Shown here: piece by piece, positions 29,435 through 38,523 of the stretch
Layout of the letters: every line of letters begins with the position of its first letter
Position numbering within the stretch: position 1 is the first letter of the stretch
NCBI GenBank assembly: GCA_025934775.1
Contig: JAICWO010000005.1
Span: 233,275 to 297,274, forward strand
Source: Gemmatimonadaceae bacterium
GTDB lineage: Bacteria; Gemmatimonadota; Gemmatimonadetes; Gemmatimonadales; Gemmatimonadaceae
DNA: 64,000 nucleotides
Direction: 5' to 3'
Translations under genes and position numbers: made by a program
Notes under the pieces: generated by a model
Seen by the model: the letters and a program-made list of their open reading frames with translations, nothing else
What the model was told of the DNA's origin: nothing
Databases searched by the model: none

Positions 29435-31675
29435 ATGACAACGACTTCGACCGTCGACCGTCGGTCATTCCTGCGCGTCACCGCCATCGCGGGCGGCGGC
29501 ATTCTCCTCGGCAGCTATTTCAAAATTCTCGAACCCGCGGAGGCACTCGCCGAAACCGGCGCGGCCGGCGAGTTCGCGCCGAACGCGTACATCCGGATGA
29601 CGCCGGACGGCCTCGTCACGATCATCGCCAAGAACCCCGAGCTCGGCCAGGGCGTGAAGACGATGCTGCCGATGATCATCGCCGACGAGCTGGATGTGGA
29701 GTGGAAGAATGTGCGCATCGAGCAGGCGCCGCTCGACACGACCAAGTTCCAGGCGCAGAGTGCGGGCGGCAGCACCGCGACGCCGACCAACTGGCTGCCG
29801 ATGCGCCGCGTCGGCGCGGCCGCCCGCGCGATGCTCGTCGCGGCAGCGGCGCAGACGTTGGGCGTTGCCGAAGACGAGCTCACGACCGAAGCGGGCGTGG
29901 TGAAGCACGCGAAGAGCAACCGTTCGGTTGCATTTACGAAATTGCTCGACAAAGCGGCGACGCTCACGCCGCCGGCGCTCGACACCGTGAAGCTCAAGGA
30001 TCCGAAGGAATTCCGGATCATCGGATCGCGCGTGCCCGGCGTGGACAATCACGCGATCGTTACCGGCACGCCGCTCTATGGCATCGACGTCGCGGTCCCC
30101 GGGATGCTGTACGCCGTGTTTCAGAAATGCCCCGTGTTCGCCGGCAAGGTGGTCAGCGCGAATCTCGACGAGATCAAGGCGCAGCCGGGCGTGCGCCAGG
30201 CGTTCGTCGTCGACGGCGGCACGCAGCTCACCGGTCTCCTGAGCGGCGTCGCGATCCTCGCCGACACGTGGTGGCTCGCCGAGAACGCGCGGCGAAAGCT
30301 GCAAGTGAAATGGGACGAGGGCGCCACCGCTGAGCAGAGCAGCACCGGCTTCGCCGCCAAGGCGGCCGAGCTGTGGACGCAGCCGCCGCACCGCACGCTG
30401 CGCAATGACGGCGACGGCGGCGCCGCGGTACAGGGAGCGGCGAAGGTCGTGAAAGCGGAGTACTCGTATCCGTTCATCGCGCACGCGACGCTCGAGCCGC
30501 AGAACTGCACCGCGCGGTTCGCCGACGGGAAGCTCGAGCTCTGGGCGCCGACGCAGCAGCCCGCGGGCGGGCGCCGGCTCGTTTCACAAACGCTCAACAT
30601 CCCCGAAGACCAGATCACGGTGCACCTGACGCGCACCGGCGGCGGCTTCGGGCGCCGGCTCAACAACGACTACATGGTCGAGGCGGCGGCGATCGCCAAG
30701 CAGGCGGGCGTTCCCGTGAAGCTTCTCTGGTCGCGCGAGGACGACGTGACGCACGACTTCTATCGACCGGGCGGCTTCCATTCATTCACCGGCGCGGTGG
30801 ATGCGAGCGGCAAGGTGATCGCGTGGCGCGATCACTTCGTCACGTTCGGTGAAGGACAGAGCTTCGCGCCGAGCGCGCAGATCTCGCCGTCGGAGTTCCC
30901 GGCGCACTTCATTCCGAACTTCACGCTCGACGTCTCGCTCATCCCGCTCGGCGTGCCAACGGGATTTCTGCGCGCCCCCGGGAGCAACGCGCTCGCGTTC
31001 GTGATGCAGTCGTTCATCGACGAGCTCGCGCACGCGGCGGGGAAGGACCCGCTGCAGTTCCGTCTCGATTTGCTCGCGAGCGAGTCGTCGACTGCACCGA
31101 CGCTTGCCGGCGAGCCGGCATCGCGCCCGGGCGGCCCGCAGCCGGGCGGCTTCGACGCGTCGCGCGCGCGCGGCGTGCTCGAGGTGCTGCGCGATCGCTC
31201 CGGATGGGGAAAGACCAGTCTTCCCGCGGGCACCGGGATGGGCGTCGCGTTCCACTTCAGCCATCGCGGCTACTTTGCGGAAGTGGTGCAGGCGACGGTC
31301 TCGAAGGCGGGCGAGGTCAAGGTCGACAAGGTCTGGGTCGTCGGCGACATCGGCAGCCAGATCATCAACCCGAGCAACGCCGAGAACCAGGCGCAGGGCG
31401 CCGTGCTCGATGGCATCGCCGAAACGCTCGGCCAGGAGATCACGATCGAGAACGGGCGCGCGGTGCAGCAGAACTTCAACACATTCCCGCTGCTGCGCAT
31501 GCGGCAGGCGCCGCCGGTGGACGTGCACTTCCACGTCACCACGTCTTCTCCGACGGGCCTCGGCGAGCCGGCGTTGCCGCCCGCGGTGCCGGCGCTGTGC
31601 AATGCGATCTTCGCGGCGACGGGCAAGCGCGTGCGCGGCTTGCCGCTCTCCAAGCAGGACTTGAAGTGGACTTGA
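29435..31675 (+). CDS. Molybdopterin-binding large subunit, xanthine dehydrogenase family (IorB/aldehyde dehydrogenase-like), Tat-exported
   Basis: A 746-residue molybdenum hydroxylase subunit. The N-terminal twin-arginine signal is [15 protein letters not shown]. Cofactor and active-site motifs include [35 protein letters not shown] and [14 protein letters not shown], with the active-site Glu in the last. It would hydroxylate an aldehyde or N-heterocycle. There is no FAD subunit beside it, as in IorAB-type two-subunit enzymes, and no cytochrome subunit follows. Its electron acceptor is therefore unclear. A GGAGG site precedes ATG 29435. Confidence 0.9.
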   Translation: MTTTSTVDRRSFLRVTAIAGGGILLGSYFKILEPAEALAETGAAGEFAPNAYIRMTPDGLVTIIAKNPELGQGVKTMLPMIIADELDVEWKNVRIEQAPLDTTKFQAQSAGGSTATPTNWLPMRRVGAAARAMLVAAAAQTLGVAEDELTTEAGVVKHAKSNRSVAFTKLLDKAATLTPPALDTVKLKDPKEFRIIGSRVPGVDNHAIVTGTPLYGIDVAVPGMLYAVFQKCPVFAGKVVSANLDEIKAQPGVRQAFVVDGGTQLTGLLSGVAILADTWWLAENARRKLQVKWDEGATAEQSSTGFAAKAAELWTQPPHRTLRNDGDGGAAVQGAAKVVKAEYSYPFIAHATLEPQNCTARFADGKLELWAPTQQPAGGRRLVSQTLNIPEDQITVHLTRTGGGFGRRLNNDYMVEAAAIAKQAGVPVKLLWSREDDVTHDFYRPGGFHSFTGAVDASGKVIAWRDHFVTFGEGQSFAPSAQISPSEFPAHFIPNFTLDVSLIPLGVPTGFLRAPGSNALAFVMQSFIDELAHAAGKDPLQFRLDLLASESSTAPTLAGEPASRPGGPQPGGFDASRARGVLEVLRDRSGWGKTSLPAGTGMGVAFHFSHRGYFAEVVQATVSKAGEVKVDKVWVVGDIGSQIINPSNAENQAQGAVLDGIAETLGQEITIENGRAVQQNFNTFPLLRMRQAPPVDVHFHVTTSSPTGLGEPALPPAVPALCNAIFAATGKRVRGLPLSKQDLKWT

Positions 31676-31707
31676 AGTCGGCCGCGCCGTGAGTGTATGA
31701 GTATTTA

Positions 31708-31739
31708 CGAAAGCGCCTCGCGATCGCGAGGCGCTTTCG
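31708..31739. terminator. Perfect 32-base palindrome between convergent genes, probable terminator
   Basis: CGAAAGCGCCTCGCGA is followed directly by its exact reverse complement, without any unpaired base. It lies between the convergent molybdenum-hydroxylase and sugar-kinase genes. There is no T tract on either side, so its terminator role is inferred from position. Confidence 0.6.
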
Positions 31740-31742
31740 ATA

Positions 31743-32675
31743 TCAGACCATCGCTTCGCCGACGATGCGAAGCGCGGCGCGCACCGCGCCGCGGGCCGGT
31801 ATCACGGGCTCGGTCCGGAGCTGCGCGCCGGGCACGGCGGACTTGAGGCGGTACTCCAGCCGCTTGCGCAGCGTGCTGCCGCGCGCGAGCATGCCGCCCG
31901 AGAGGGCGAGCGGAAGCGACGCGCGCTCGTCCATGAAGAGCTGGCGCGCGAGCGCGCGCGCGTGCAGCACGAGCTCTTCGACGGCGAGACTCACCAGCGC
32001 GTTCGCGCGGAGATCTCCCGACTCCGCGACGCTCAGCACGACGGGCGCCAGCGACGCGAGCTGGGCGGGCGGCGCCGCCGCCGCCCATGCGATGAGATCG
32101 GCGGTCTCGTTCACCTGCGCGGCGGTGAGCACCGCCCCGGTGAGCGCGGTCTCCGGCTCGCGGCCGTCGGCGGCGGCGGTCACTACGGAGAGAGCGCGTC
32201 GTCCGATCCAGGCCCCGCTGCCTTCGTCGCCGCACACCGGTCCCCATCCGCCGCAGCGCGCCGTCGTGCCGGTGGGGCCGCGGCCGAACGCCACCGAGCC
32301 GGTGCCGCTGATCACCAGCACCCCCGGCCCGTCGCCGAACGCATCGTCGAGCGCGATGCTGAAGTCCGAGTGAATCACCAGCTCCGACGCGAGATCGCGG
32401 CTCACGAGCGCCTGCCACAGCTCCTGGCGTTCGGCCTCGCGGCCCGCGCCGGCGACGCCAATGCACACCGCGCGGGGCGTCACGTGCGTCATGTCGCAGG
32501 ACGCGAGCGCATCGCGAATCACCTCGGTGATCACGTTCGCGGACCGCTCCGCGGCGCCGGGCCGCACGGCGCTCGCCGGTCCCACCGTCTCGCCGATGGT
32601 GCTCCCGTGCTCGTCCGCGACGATCGCGTGCGTCTTCGAGCCGCCGCCGTCGATGCCAATAACGATGAAACTCAT
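31743..32675 (-). CDS. BadF/BadG/BcrA/BcrD-type ATPase, probable N-acetylglucosamine/N-acetylmuramate kinase
   Basis: A 310-residue sugar-kinase-fold protein of the ASKHA superfamily. The phosphate-1 motif IDGGGSKT is at residues 8-15. VCIGVAGAG and VISGTGSVAFGRG form the second and adenosine motifs, and CGDEGSGAWIGRRAL is typical of GlcNAc kinase-like members. It likely phosphorylates an amino sugar in the cytosol. It is last in a minus-strand operon with sodium symporters and the NagB-PIG-L fusion, in ATGA overlap with the symporter gene. Kinase specificity (GlcNAc, MurNAc or GlcN) is inference from context. Confidence 0.85.
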   Translation of the reverse strand: MSFIVIGIDGGGSKTHAIVADEHGSTIGETVGPASAVRPGAAERSANVITEVIRDALASCDMTHVTPRAVCIGVAGAGREAERQELWQALVSRDLASELVIHSDFSIALDDAFGDGPGVLVISGTGSVAFGRGPTGTTARCGGWGPVCGDEGSGAWIGRRALSVVTAAADGREPETALTGAVLTAAQVNETADLIAWAAAAPPAQLASLAPVVLSVAESGDLRANALVSLAVEELVLHARALARQLFMDERASLPLALSGGMLARGSTLRKRLEYRLKSAVPGAQLRTEPVIPARGAVRAALRIVGEAMV

Positions 32676-34195
32676 ATGGATTCCGCGCGCGCCGCCGATT
32701 CCTGGCGATGCGTAAACGATGAAAGAATGCCGACGAACATCGTGATGTCGGTGCCGATCAACACGTACCACGGGTAGGCGATCTTCGATGCCGACGCGAG
32801 GTCGGGCGCGAGCGCCGGAACGGCGGCGCTGATCTGCTTCGCGAATACGATCAGACTCATGGCCGCGATGCCGACGGACATACCGAGAATCGCATCGCGC
32901 TGCACGGCGCGCCGCCAGAAAATAGCGAGAAAGAAGCCGCCGAGCAGGCCGCCGTAGGTGAACGACGCGATCGAGAGCGCGATCACGACGACTGGCGTCT
33001 GCTGGTTCTGGGGAAAGAGCAGCGCGCCGCCGGTGAGCACGATGCCCCAGAGCAGTGCGAACCAGCGGCCGACGCGCAGTGTGCGCGGATCGTCGGCGCT
33101 GCGGCCGGTGAGCGGCAGATAGATGTCGTGCGTCGATGCCGCGGCGAGCGAGTTGATCGCGCCCGAGTGCGTGCTCATCGTCGCCGCGAGAATCGCCGCG
33201 AGCAGGAGTCCGAGCAGCCCGTGCGGCATGTGCTCGACGATGAACGTCGGGAAAATGGCGTCGGGCGTCGCGAACTTGCGGTTGCCGTAGAACGACCACA
33301 GGCCGACGCCGAGAACGAGGAACAGCGCGAACTGGATGATCACGGCGACACCGCTGCCAATGACGGCGGCTTGCGCCGACTTGAGCGAGCGTGCCGAGAG
33401 GAGTCGCTGCACGATGAGCTGGTCCGCGCCGTGCGACGCCATCGACAGGAACGCGCCGCCCAACACACCCGCGAGAAACGTGTTCGCGTCGTCGAAGCCG
33501 GTGTACCACTTGAACGCGCGCAGCTTGCCGGCGGCGGCGGCTTGCGGCAGGATCGCGCCCCACCCGCCGTGCACGAGCATGCCGACGAGCACGACGGCCG
33601 CGATGCCGCCGAACAGGTACACGGAGGCCTGCACGATCTCGGTCCACACCACGGCGCGCATGCCGCCCTTGATCGTGTACAGCACCGTGAGCGTGCCGAG
33701 CACGAGGACGGCCACGGGCATGACGGCGGCCTGTGGGAGCATCGGCCCAAGGATGATCGCGATCGGCACCGCGGTCGCGAAGACGCGCACGGAGTCCGCC
33801 ATGCCGCGCGTCGCCATGAACACGATCGACGTGAATCGGCGCGTCGCCAGTCCGAATCGCTGCTCGAGCAGCGCGTACGCCGTGACGAGATTTCCCTCGT
33901 AGTAGCGCGGCAGCAGCGTATATGCGAGCGCGATGCGTCCGACGAGGTACCCGAGCGCGATCTGCAGGAAGCCGAGGTTCGTCATGTAGGCGAGCCCCGG
34001 GACGCTGATGAACGTCAGCGCGCTCGTCTCACTGGCGACGATCGAGAACATCACCGCCCACCACGGAATCTCGCGGTCGGCGACGAAGTAGTCCTTCGAG
34101 TCGCGCTGGCGCCGGCCGACATACACGCCGAGCAGCGTGATGCCGATCAGGTACGCGATGATGACGACGAAATCGAGTGCGCCGAGGCCGCGCAT
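32672..34195 (-). CDS. Sodium:solute symporter (SSS/SLC5 family)
   Basis: A 507-residue transporter with about thirteen helices. The N-terminal DYFVADREIPWWAVMFSIVASETSALTFISVPG is spread over the SSS signature. GGMRAVVWTEIVQ and AATMSTHSGAINSLAAAST are further SSS motifs. It imports an organic solute with Na+. The position between NagB-PIG-L and the sugar kinase suggests an amino sugar or muropeptide fragment. Its stop overlaps the kinase start, giving translational coupling. Confidence 0.9.
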   Translation of the reverse strand: MRGLGALDFVVIIAYLIGITLLGVYVGRRQRDSKDYFVADREIPWWAVMFSIVASETSALTFISVPGLAYMTNLGFLQIALGYLVGRIALAYTLLPRYYEGNLVTAYALLEQRFGLATRRFTSIVFMATRGMADSVRVFATAVPIAIILGPMLPQAAVMPVAVLVLGTLTVLYTIKGGMRAVVWTEIVQASVYLFGGIAAVVLVGMLVHGGWGAILPQAAAAGKLRAFKWYTGFDDANTFLAGVLGGAFLSMASHGADQLIVQRLLSARSLKSAQAAVIGSGVAVIIQFALFLVLGVGLWSFYGNRKFATPDAIFPTFIVEHMPHGLLGLLLAAILAATMSTHSGAINSLAAASTHDIYLPLTGRSADDPRTLRVGRWFALLWGIVLTGGALLFPQNQQTPVVVIALSIASFTYGGLLGGFFLAIFWRRAVQRDAILGMSVGIAAMSLIVFAKQISAAVPALAPDLASASKIAYPWYVLIGTDITMFVGILSSFTHRQESAARAESI

Positions 34196-34213
34196 CAGGT
34201 GCCCGTCGTCCCG

Positions 34214-36199
34214 TTACTCCACCACATAGGCCTCCATCGCGAAGTACTCGGCGAGTCCGAGTCGATCGAGCTCCGCGGCGGTGCCCTTGTTGCGCGCTTC
34301 GACGCGCTGCCAGAACTCGCGCTCATCGTAGCCGCCGGGGAACGGTGCGGAGTCCTTCTGCGATTGATGTTTGAAGATCGCCTGGATCTTGAGCCGCAGC
34401 TCCTCTTGCGACAGCGGCACGAGCCACGTGGCCTCGTGAATCGGCCACTCCTGCCACGCGCCGCGATAGAGCCAGACTTCCGGCCGCGGGACGCGGCCAG
34501 CCGTCTGCGTCTTGTTCGAAGGCGCTGCGCCGTCCGTGAGCGAGCGCTCGACGAGCGCCAGATCGATCGCTTCCTTGCACATGCGGTGCGTGCCGTGCGG
34601 ATCGGAGAGATCGCCGGCGACGAAGATCATCTCGGGCTGAGTCTCCTCGAGCAGTTGCCGCACGATCGCCACGTCCGCGGGGCCGATCGGGTCTTTGCGC
34701 ACCTTGCCGGTCTGATAGAACGGCAGGTTGAGGAAGCGCGCCGCGGAGCGGGGCAGCCCCACCGTCTCGATGCCGCTCACGGCCTCCGACTCGCGGATGA
34801 TGCGCTTGATGTTCTGCACGTCCGCGATGTCGGTCTCGCCCGGCCGCTTCTGGTCGAGGCATTCGTGTACGCGCGTGGCGAGCGCTTCGACCTTCGCGCG
34901 GTCGATGTGGTCCTCGTGCGCCATCCGCTCGAGGAAGTCGACGTAGCGGAGCACGTCGTGATCGAACACCGCGATGTTGCCGCTCGTCATGTACGCGACG
35001 ACGATCTCGTTGTCGTTCTCGACCAGCTTGCGAAGAATCCCGCCCATCGAGATCACGTCGTCGTCCGGGTGCGGCGAGAAGCAGATGATCTTGCGCCCCA
35101 CGGGCAGCTTCGATTTGCCGCGGATCTTCGAGCCGAGGAGGTTGAAGACCTTGCCGTTGACCTCGCCCGGCGAGCCGAACTTCGCGACCAGCGACGACAT
35201 GCGCGCGTCGGCGTAGTCGCGCTGCGTGAGCTTGAGGATTGCCTTATTCGTTTGTTGTGATAACCAGATGACCGCGCGGACGATCAACTCCTGCGTCCAC
35301 TGCACCTGGTCGATGAGCCATGGCGTCTTGATGCGCGTGAGCTCGGCGGCCGCGGCGCGGTCGAGATAGAACGTCGTGTTCGGGTGGCGCTGGAGAAACG
35401 TCGCGGCGACCTCCATGTCCACGCCGCCCTCGACGGCGCGCTGCACGATGCTCGCCTTGTGCTCGCCGGTCGCGATGATCGCGATCTCGCGCGCCTCGAG
35501 AATCGTCGCGATGCCCATCGTGATGGCTTCGCGCGGGACGAACTCCTCGCCGAAGAAATCGGCGGCGGCGTCCTTGCGCGTGACCGCGTCGAGTGTGACG
35601 AGCCGCGTGCGGCTCTCGGCGCCGGAGCCCGGCTCGTTGAATCCGATGTGACCCGTCTTGCCGATGCCCAGGATCTGGAAATCGATGCCGCCGGCGCGCG
35701 CGATCTCGTTCTCGTAGCGCCGTGCCGCATCCTCGATCTGATCGCGCGTCACGTCGCCGGGCGGGATGTGCGCGTTCTCGGGCTTGATGTCGATGTGCGA
35801 GAACAGATTCTCCCACATGAACCGATGGTAGGAGTGAATGCTCTCCTTCGGCATCGGGTAGTACTCGTCGAGGTTGAACGTCACCACGTTGGCGAAGCTC
35901 AAACCCTCCTGCTGGTGCATGCGAATGAGCTCGCGATACACCCCGATCGGCGTGGAGCCCGTCGCCAGCCCGAGCACCGCGCGCTCACCCGACGCATTCC
36001 GCTCGCGCACCAAGGTCGCGATGCGATTCGCCACCAGCCGCGCGATGTCCGGGTGATCCTCGACGACGACCGTACGGATGTGCTCGAGACCGCTCGGGAC
36101 GTGCGGAACGCGAGAAAGCCCGCGATCGGATTGACCGCGGGCTTCCGTTTCGTCATGCACGACCGCGTCCCGGCGAATGCCAGCGACCGACCGTTCCAT
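34214..36199 (-). CDS. nagB: Fusion of glucosamine-6-phosphate deaminase-like (NagB) and PIG-L/LmbE-like deacetylase domains
   Basis: A 661-residue two-domain protein. Residues about 40-310 are NagB-like: GSTPIG (81-86), NLDEYY with Asp111, and GHIGFNEPG with His184 and Glu189. The residue matching E. coli NagB Asp141 is Thr182 (GKTGH). Residues about 365-640 are PIG-L-like: SPHPDDDV (375-382) and DPHGTHR supply the zinc ligands. The natural reading is deacetylation plus deamination of GlcNAc-6-P to fructose-6-P in one chain. Similar fusions are known in Bacteroidota. The N-terminal 35 residues look unlike the family, so translation may begin later than ATG 36199. Confidence 0.88.
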   Translation of the reverse strand: MERSVAGIRRDAVVHDETEARGQSDRGLSRVPHVPSGLEHIRTVVVEDHPDIARLVANRIATLVRERNASGERAVLGLATGSTPIGVYRELIRMHQQEGLSFANVVTFNLDEYYPMPKESIHSYHRFMWENLFSHIDIKPENAHIPPGDVTRDQIEDAARRYENEIARAGGIDFQILGIGKTGHIGFNEPGSGAESRTRLVTLDAVTRKDAAADFFGEEFVPREAITMGIATILEAREIAIIATGEHKASIVQRAVEGGVDMEVAATFLQRHPNTTFYLDRAAAAELTRIKTPWLIDQVQWTQELIVRAVIWLSQQTNKAILKLTQRDYADARMSSLVAKFGSPGEVNGKVFNLLGSKIRGKSKLPVGRKIICFSPHPDDDVISMGGILRKLVENDNEIVVAYMTSGNIAVFDHDVLRYVDFLERMAHEDHIDRAKVEALATRVHECLDQKRPGETDIADVQNIKRIIRESEAVSGIETVGLPRSAARFLNLPFYQTGKVRKDPIGPADVAIVRQLLEETQPEMIFVAGDLSDPHGTHRMCKEAIDLALVERSLTDGAAPSNKTQTAGRVPRPEVWLYRGAWQEWPIHEATWLVPLSQEELRLKIQAIFKHQSQKDSAPFPGGYDEREFWQRVEARNKGTAAELDRLGLAEYFAMEAYVVE

Positions 36200-36221
36200 A
36201 GGCTAGCCTATTGAAATCAGA

Positions 36222-36578
36222 TTACGCAGAGAACGAGCTGCCGCAGCCGCAGCCACCCGTCGAATTCGGATTCTTGAAAGTGAAGCCGGAGCCCTGCATC
36301 GACGACACGTAGTCGATCGTGACGCCGTTGATGTACTGCGCCGAGAATGGATCGACGAATACGTTCCAGCCGCCTTGATCCACGACGAGATCGTCTTCGG
36401 CGGGCTCGTCCTCGATCAGGAGCCCGTATTTGAAGCCACTGCAGCCGCCCGGCTGGACACTCACGCGGAGACCGCCCTTGGCCGGATCGACGCCTTCCTG
36501 GTCCATAAACTTCTTGACCTCGGCGGAGGCGACGGAAGTGACCGTCACCATCACCTCGGGTTGATTCATTGTGCTCAT
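36222..36578 (-). CDS. erpA: A-type iron-sulfur carrier (ErpA/IscA/HesB family)
   Basis: A 118-residue Fe-S cluster carrier. The three conserved cysteines are in GGCSGFKYG and the C-terminal CGCGSSF. It delivers [Fe-S] clusters to apoproteins in the cytosol. A GGAGG site precedes ATG 36578. It sits inside the amino-sugar operon, 22 bases before nagB and 86 after the upstream symporter. The placement is odd for an Fe-S gene and may be a chance insertion with its own promoter. Confidence 0.92.
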   Translation of the reverse strand: MSTMNQPEVMVTVTSVASAEVKKFMDQEGVDPAKGGLRVSVQPGGCSGFKYGLLIEDEPAEDDLVVDQGGWNVFVDPFSAQYINGVTIDYVSSMQGSGFTFKNPNSTGGCGCGSSFSA

Positions 36579-36664
36579 CGAGAGCCTCCGATTGACGCAG
36601 CCAACTCACGCCGGCCGCGAGACATAAGAATGATAATACCGCCTGAGATGCGCTACAACGGCTG

Positions 36665-38521
36665 TCAGTCCGCCGCCATCCGCTCCGGCTCGATGGCAAG
36701 TCCTGGCGGACTCGGCTCGGAGCGGAACGACCGCGCGATCCAGGCGAAAGCGAGCAACGCGATCACGAGCAAGATGACGCCGGCGCCGATGTCGCCAAAA
36801 ATGATCTTGCCGACGCCGAACAGCGATCCATACACGGCGACGATGCCCGCGATCCAGTTGGTCCACGCGAGCGCGCCGCCCGGGATGGGCTCCTGGCCGA
36901 AGCCGAGCCGCTCCGACACCGCGCGCCAGCCCCGGCCGCCCGGGCGGACACGGCGGTAGAACGAGTCGAGCACCGCATTGTCCTCGGCGGGCGTGAGGAA
37001 GGTGACCGCGATCCAGATCACCGTGCTGCCCGCGACGGTGATCAGCATGATCATCGAGTCGTTCCGCGGATCACCCACCGGGTACCAGCGCCCGGGTACC
37101 TCGAAGAAGCAGATCGTGGAGATCACGAGCGACGCGATCATCGCGCTGATCTCCGACCAGGCGTTGATCCGCCACCAGTACCAGCGGAGGATGAGCACCA
37201 GGCCGGTGCCGGCGCCCATCGCGAGGAGAAACTTCCACGCGCCCTCGATCGACGAGAGCTGCCACGCCACCACGGCCGAAGCGAGGAACAAGCCGATCGT
37301 GGTCCACCGCGAGACCGCGACGTAGTGCTTCTCGGTCGAGTCGCGATTGAGGAAACGCTTATAGAAGTCGTTGACCAGATACGAGGCGCCCCAGTTGAGC
37401 TGCGTGCCCACGGTCGACATGTACGCGGCCGCGAAGCCGGCCATCATCACGCCCCGCCACGGGGTGGGGAGCAGGTCGACGAACGCCTGCACGTACGCCG
37501 CTTCGTGGTCGTGGGTGGGGCCGATGCCGTTCGGGTACAGCAAGATCGTCGCGAGGCCGGTGACGATCCACGGCCACGGCCGCATCGCATAGTGCGCCAC
37601 GTTGAAGAACAGCGTGGCGAGCACGCCGTCGCGCTCCGTCTTGGCGGAGAAGATGCGCTGCGCGATGTAGCCGCCGCCGCCCGGCTCCGCACCGGGATAC
37701 CACGCCGCCCACCACTGCACGCCGAGGAAGACGAGCAACGCCATGAGCGGCATCCACGCATACGTCTCGACGCCGTGCGGCGTCATTCTCACCGGCAGCA
37801 CGGAGAGCGCCGCCGCCTCGCTGCCGAAATGCGCCGCGAGGCCGGCTTTGAGCTTCGCCATCCCGCCGACCGCCGCGACCGCGTACACGGCAAGGATGAT
37901 GACGGCGGTCATCTTGATCACGAACTGCACGAGATCGGTCCACAGCACGGCCCACATGCCGGCGGCGACCGAGTACATCATTGTCACGAGGAAGCAGATG
38001 CCGACCGCGATCACCTCGCCCGAGATCGCGATGCCGCCCACGTGCACCTCGCGCAATCCGAGCGAGATCGTGAGGATCTTGATCATCGCGCGCGTGACCC
38101 AGCCGAGGATGATCAGATTGACCGGAATCGCGAGGTACAGCGCGCGGAAGCCGCGCAGCGTCGCGGCGCTCTTGCCGGCGTACCGGATCTCGGCGAACTC
38201 CACGTCGGTCATCACCCGCGCTCGGCGCCAGAGCCGCGCGAAGAAGAAGACCGTGAGCATGCCGCTCATCAGGAAGTCCCACCACAGCCAGTTGCCGGCG
38301 ACGCCGTTCGCCGTCACGATGCCGGTGACGACGAGCGGCGTGTCGGCGGCGAACGTCGTGGCGACCATCGACGCGCCGGCGAGCCACCACGGCACCTGAC
38401 GGCCCGAGATGAAGTACTCGCTGAGACTCTCGCCGCCTTTCTTCGTGTACGCGACGCCGATTCCCGCCGACAGCAGGAAGTAGGCGGCGACGATCGCCCA
38501 GTCGATCGCGGTCAGATGCAT
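36665..38521 (-). CDS. Sodium:solute symporter (SSS/SLC5 family), long form
   Basis: A 618-residue transporter with about fourteen helices. The N-terminus reads LTAIDWAIVAAYFLLSAGIGVAYTKK in two stretches, then SEYFISGRQVPWWLAG and FAADTPLVVTG. TDLVQFVIKM and MSTVGTQLNWGASYLVNDFYKRF are SSS core motifs. It is longer than the second symporter of this operon and only distantly similar. The start at ATG 38521 leaves two bases after the serine hydrolase stop, so the two are co-transcribed. Probable substrate: muropeptide or amino sugar, by context. Confidence 0.9.
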   Translation of the reverse strand: MHLTAIDWAIVAAYFLLSAGIGVAYTKKGGESLSEYFISGRQVPWWLAGASMVATTFAADTPLVVTGIVTANGVAGNWLWWDFLMSGMLTVFFFARLWRRARVMTDVEFAEIRYAGKSAATLRGFRALYLAIPVNLIILGWVTRAMIKILTISLGLREVHVGGIAISGEVIAVGICFLVTMMYSVAAGMWAVLWTDLVQFVIKMTAVIILAVYAVAAVGGMAKLKAGLAAHFGSEAAALSVLPVRMTPHGVETYAWMPLMALLVFLGVQWWAAWYPGAEPGGGGYIAQRIFSAKTERDGVLATLFFNVAHYAMRPWPWIVTGLATILLYPNGIGPTHDHEAAYVQAFVDLLPTPWRGVMMAGFAAAYMSTVGTQLNWGASYLVNDFYKRFLNRDSTEKHYVAVSRWTTIGLFLASAVVAWQLSSIEGAWKFLLAMGAGTGLVLILRWYWWRINAWSEISAMIASLVISTICFFEVPGRWYPVGDPRNDSMIMLITVAGSTVIWIAVTFLTPAEDNAVLDSFYRRVRPGGRGWRAVSERLGFGQEPIPGGALAWTNWIAGIVAVYGSLFGVGKIIFGDIGAGVILLVIALLAFAWIARSFRSEPSPPGLAIEPERMAAD

Positions 38522-38523
38522 GG

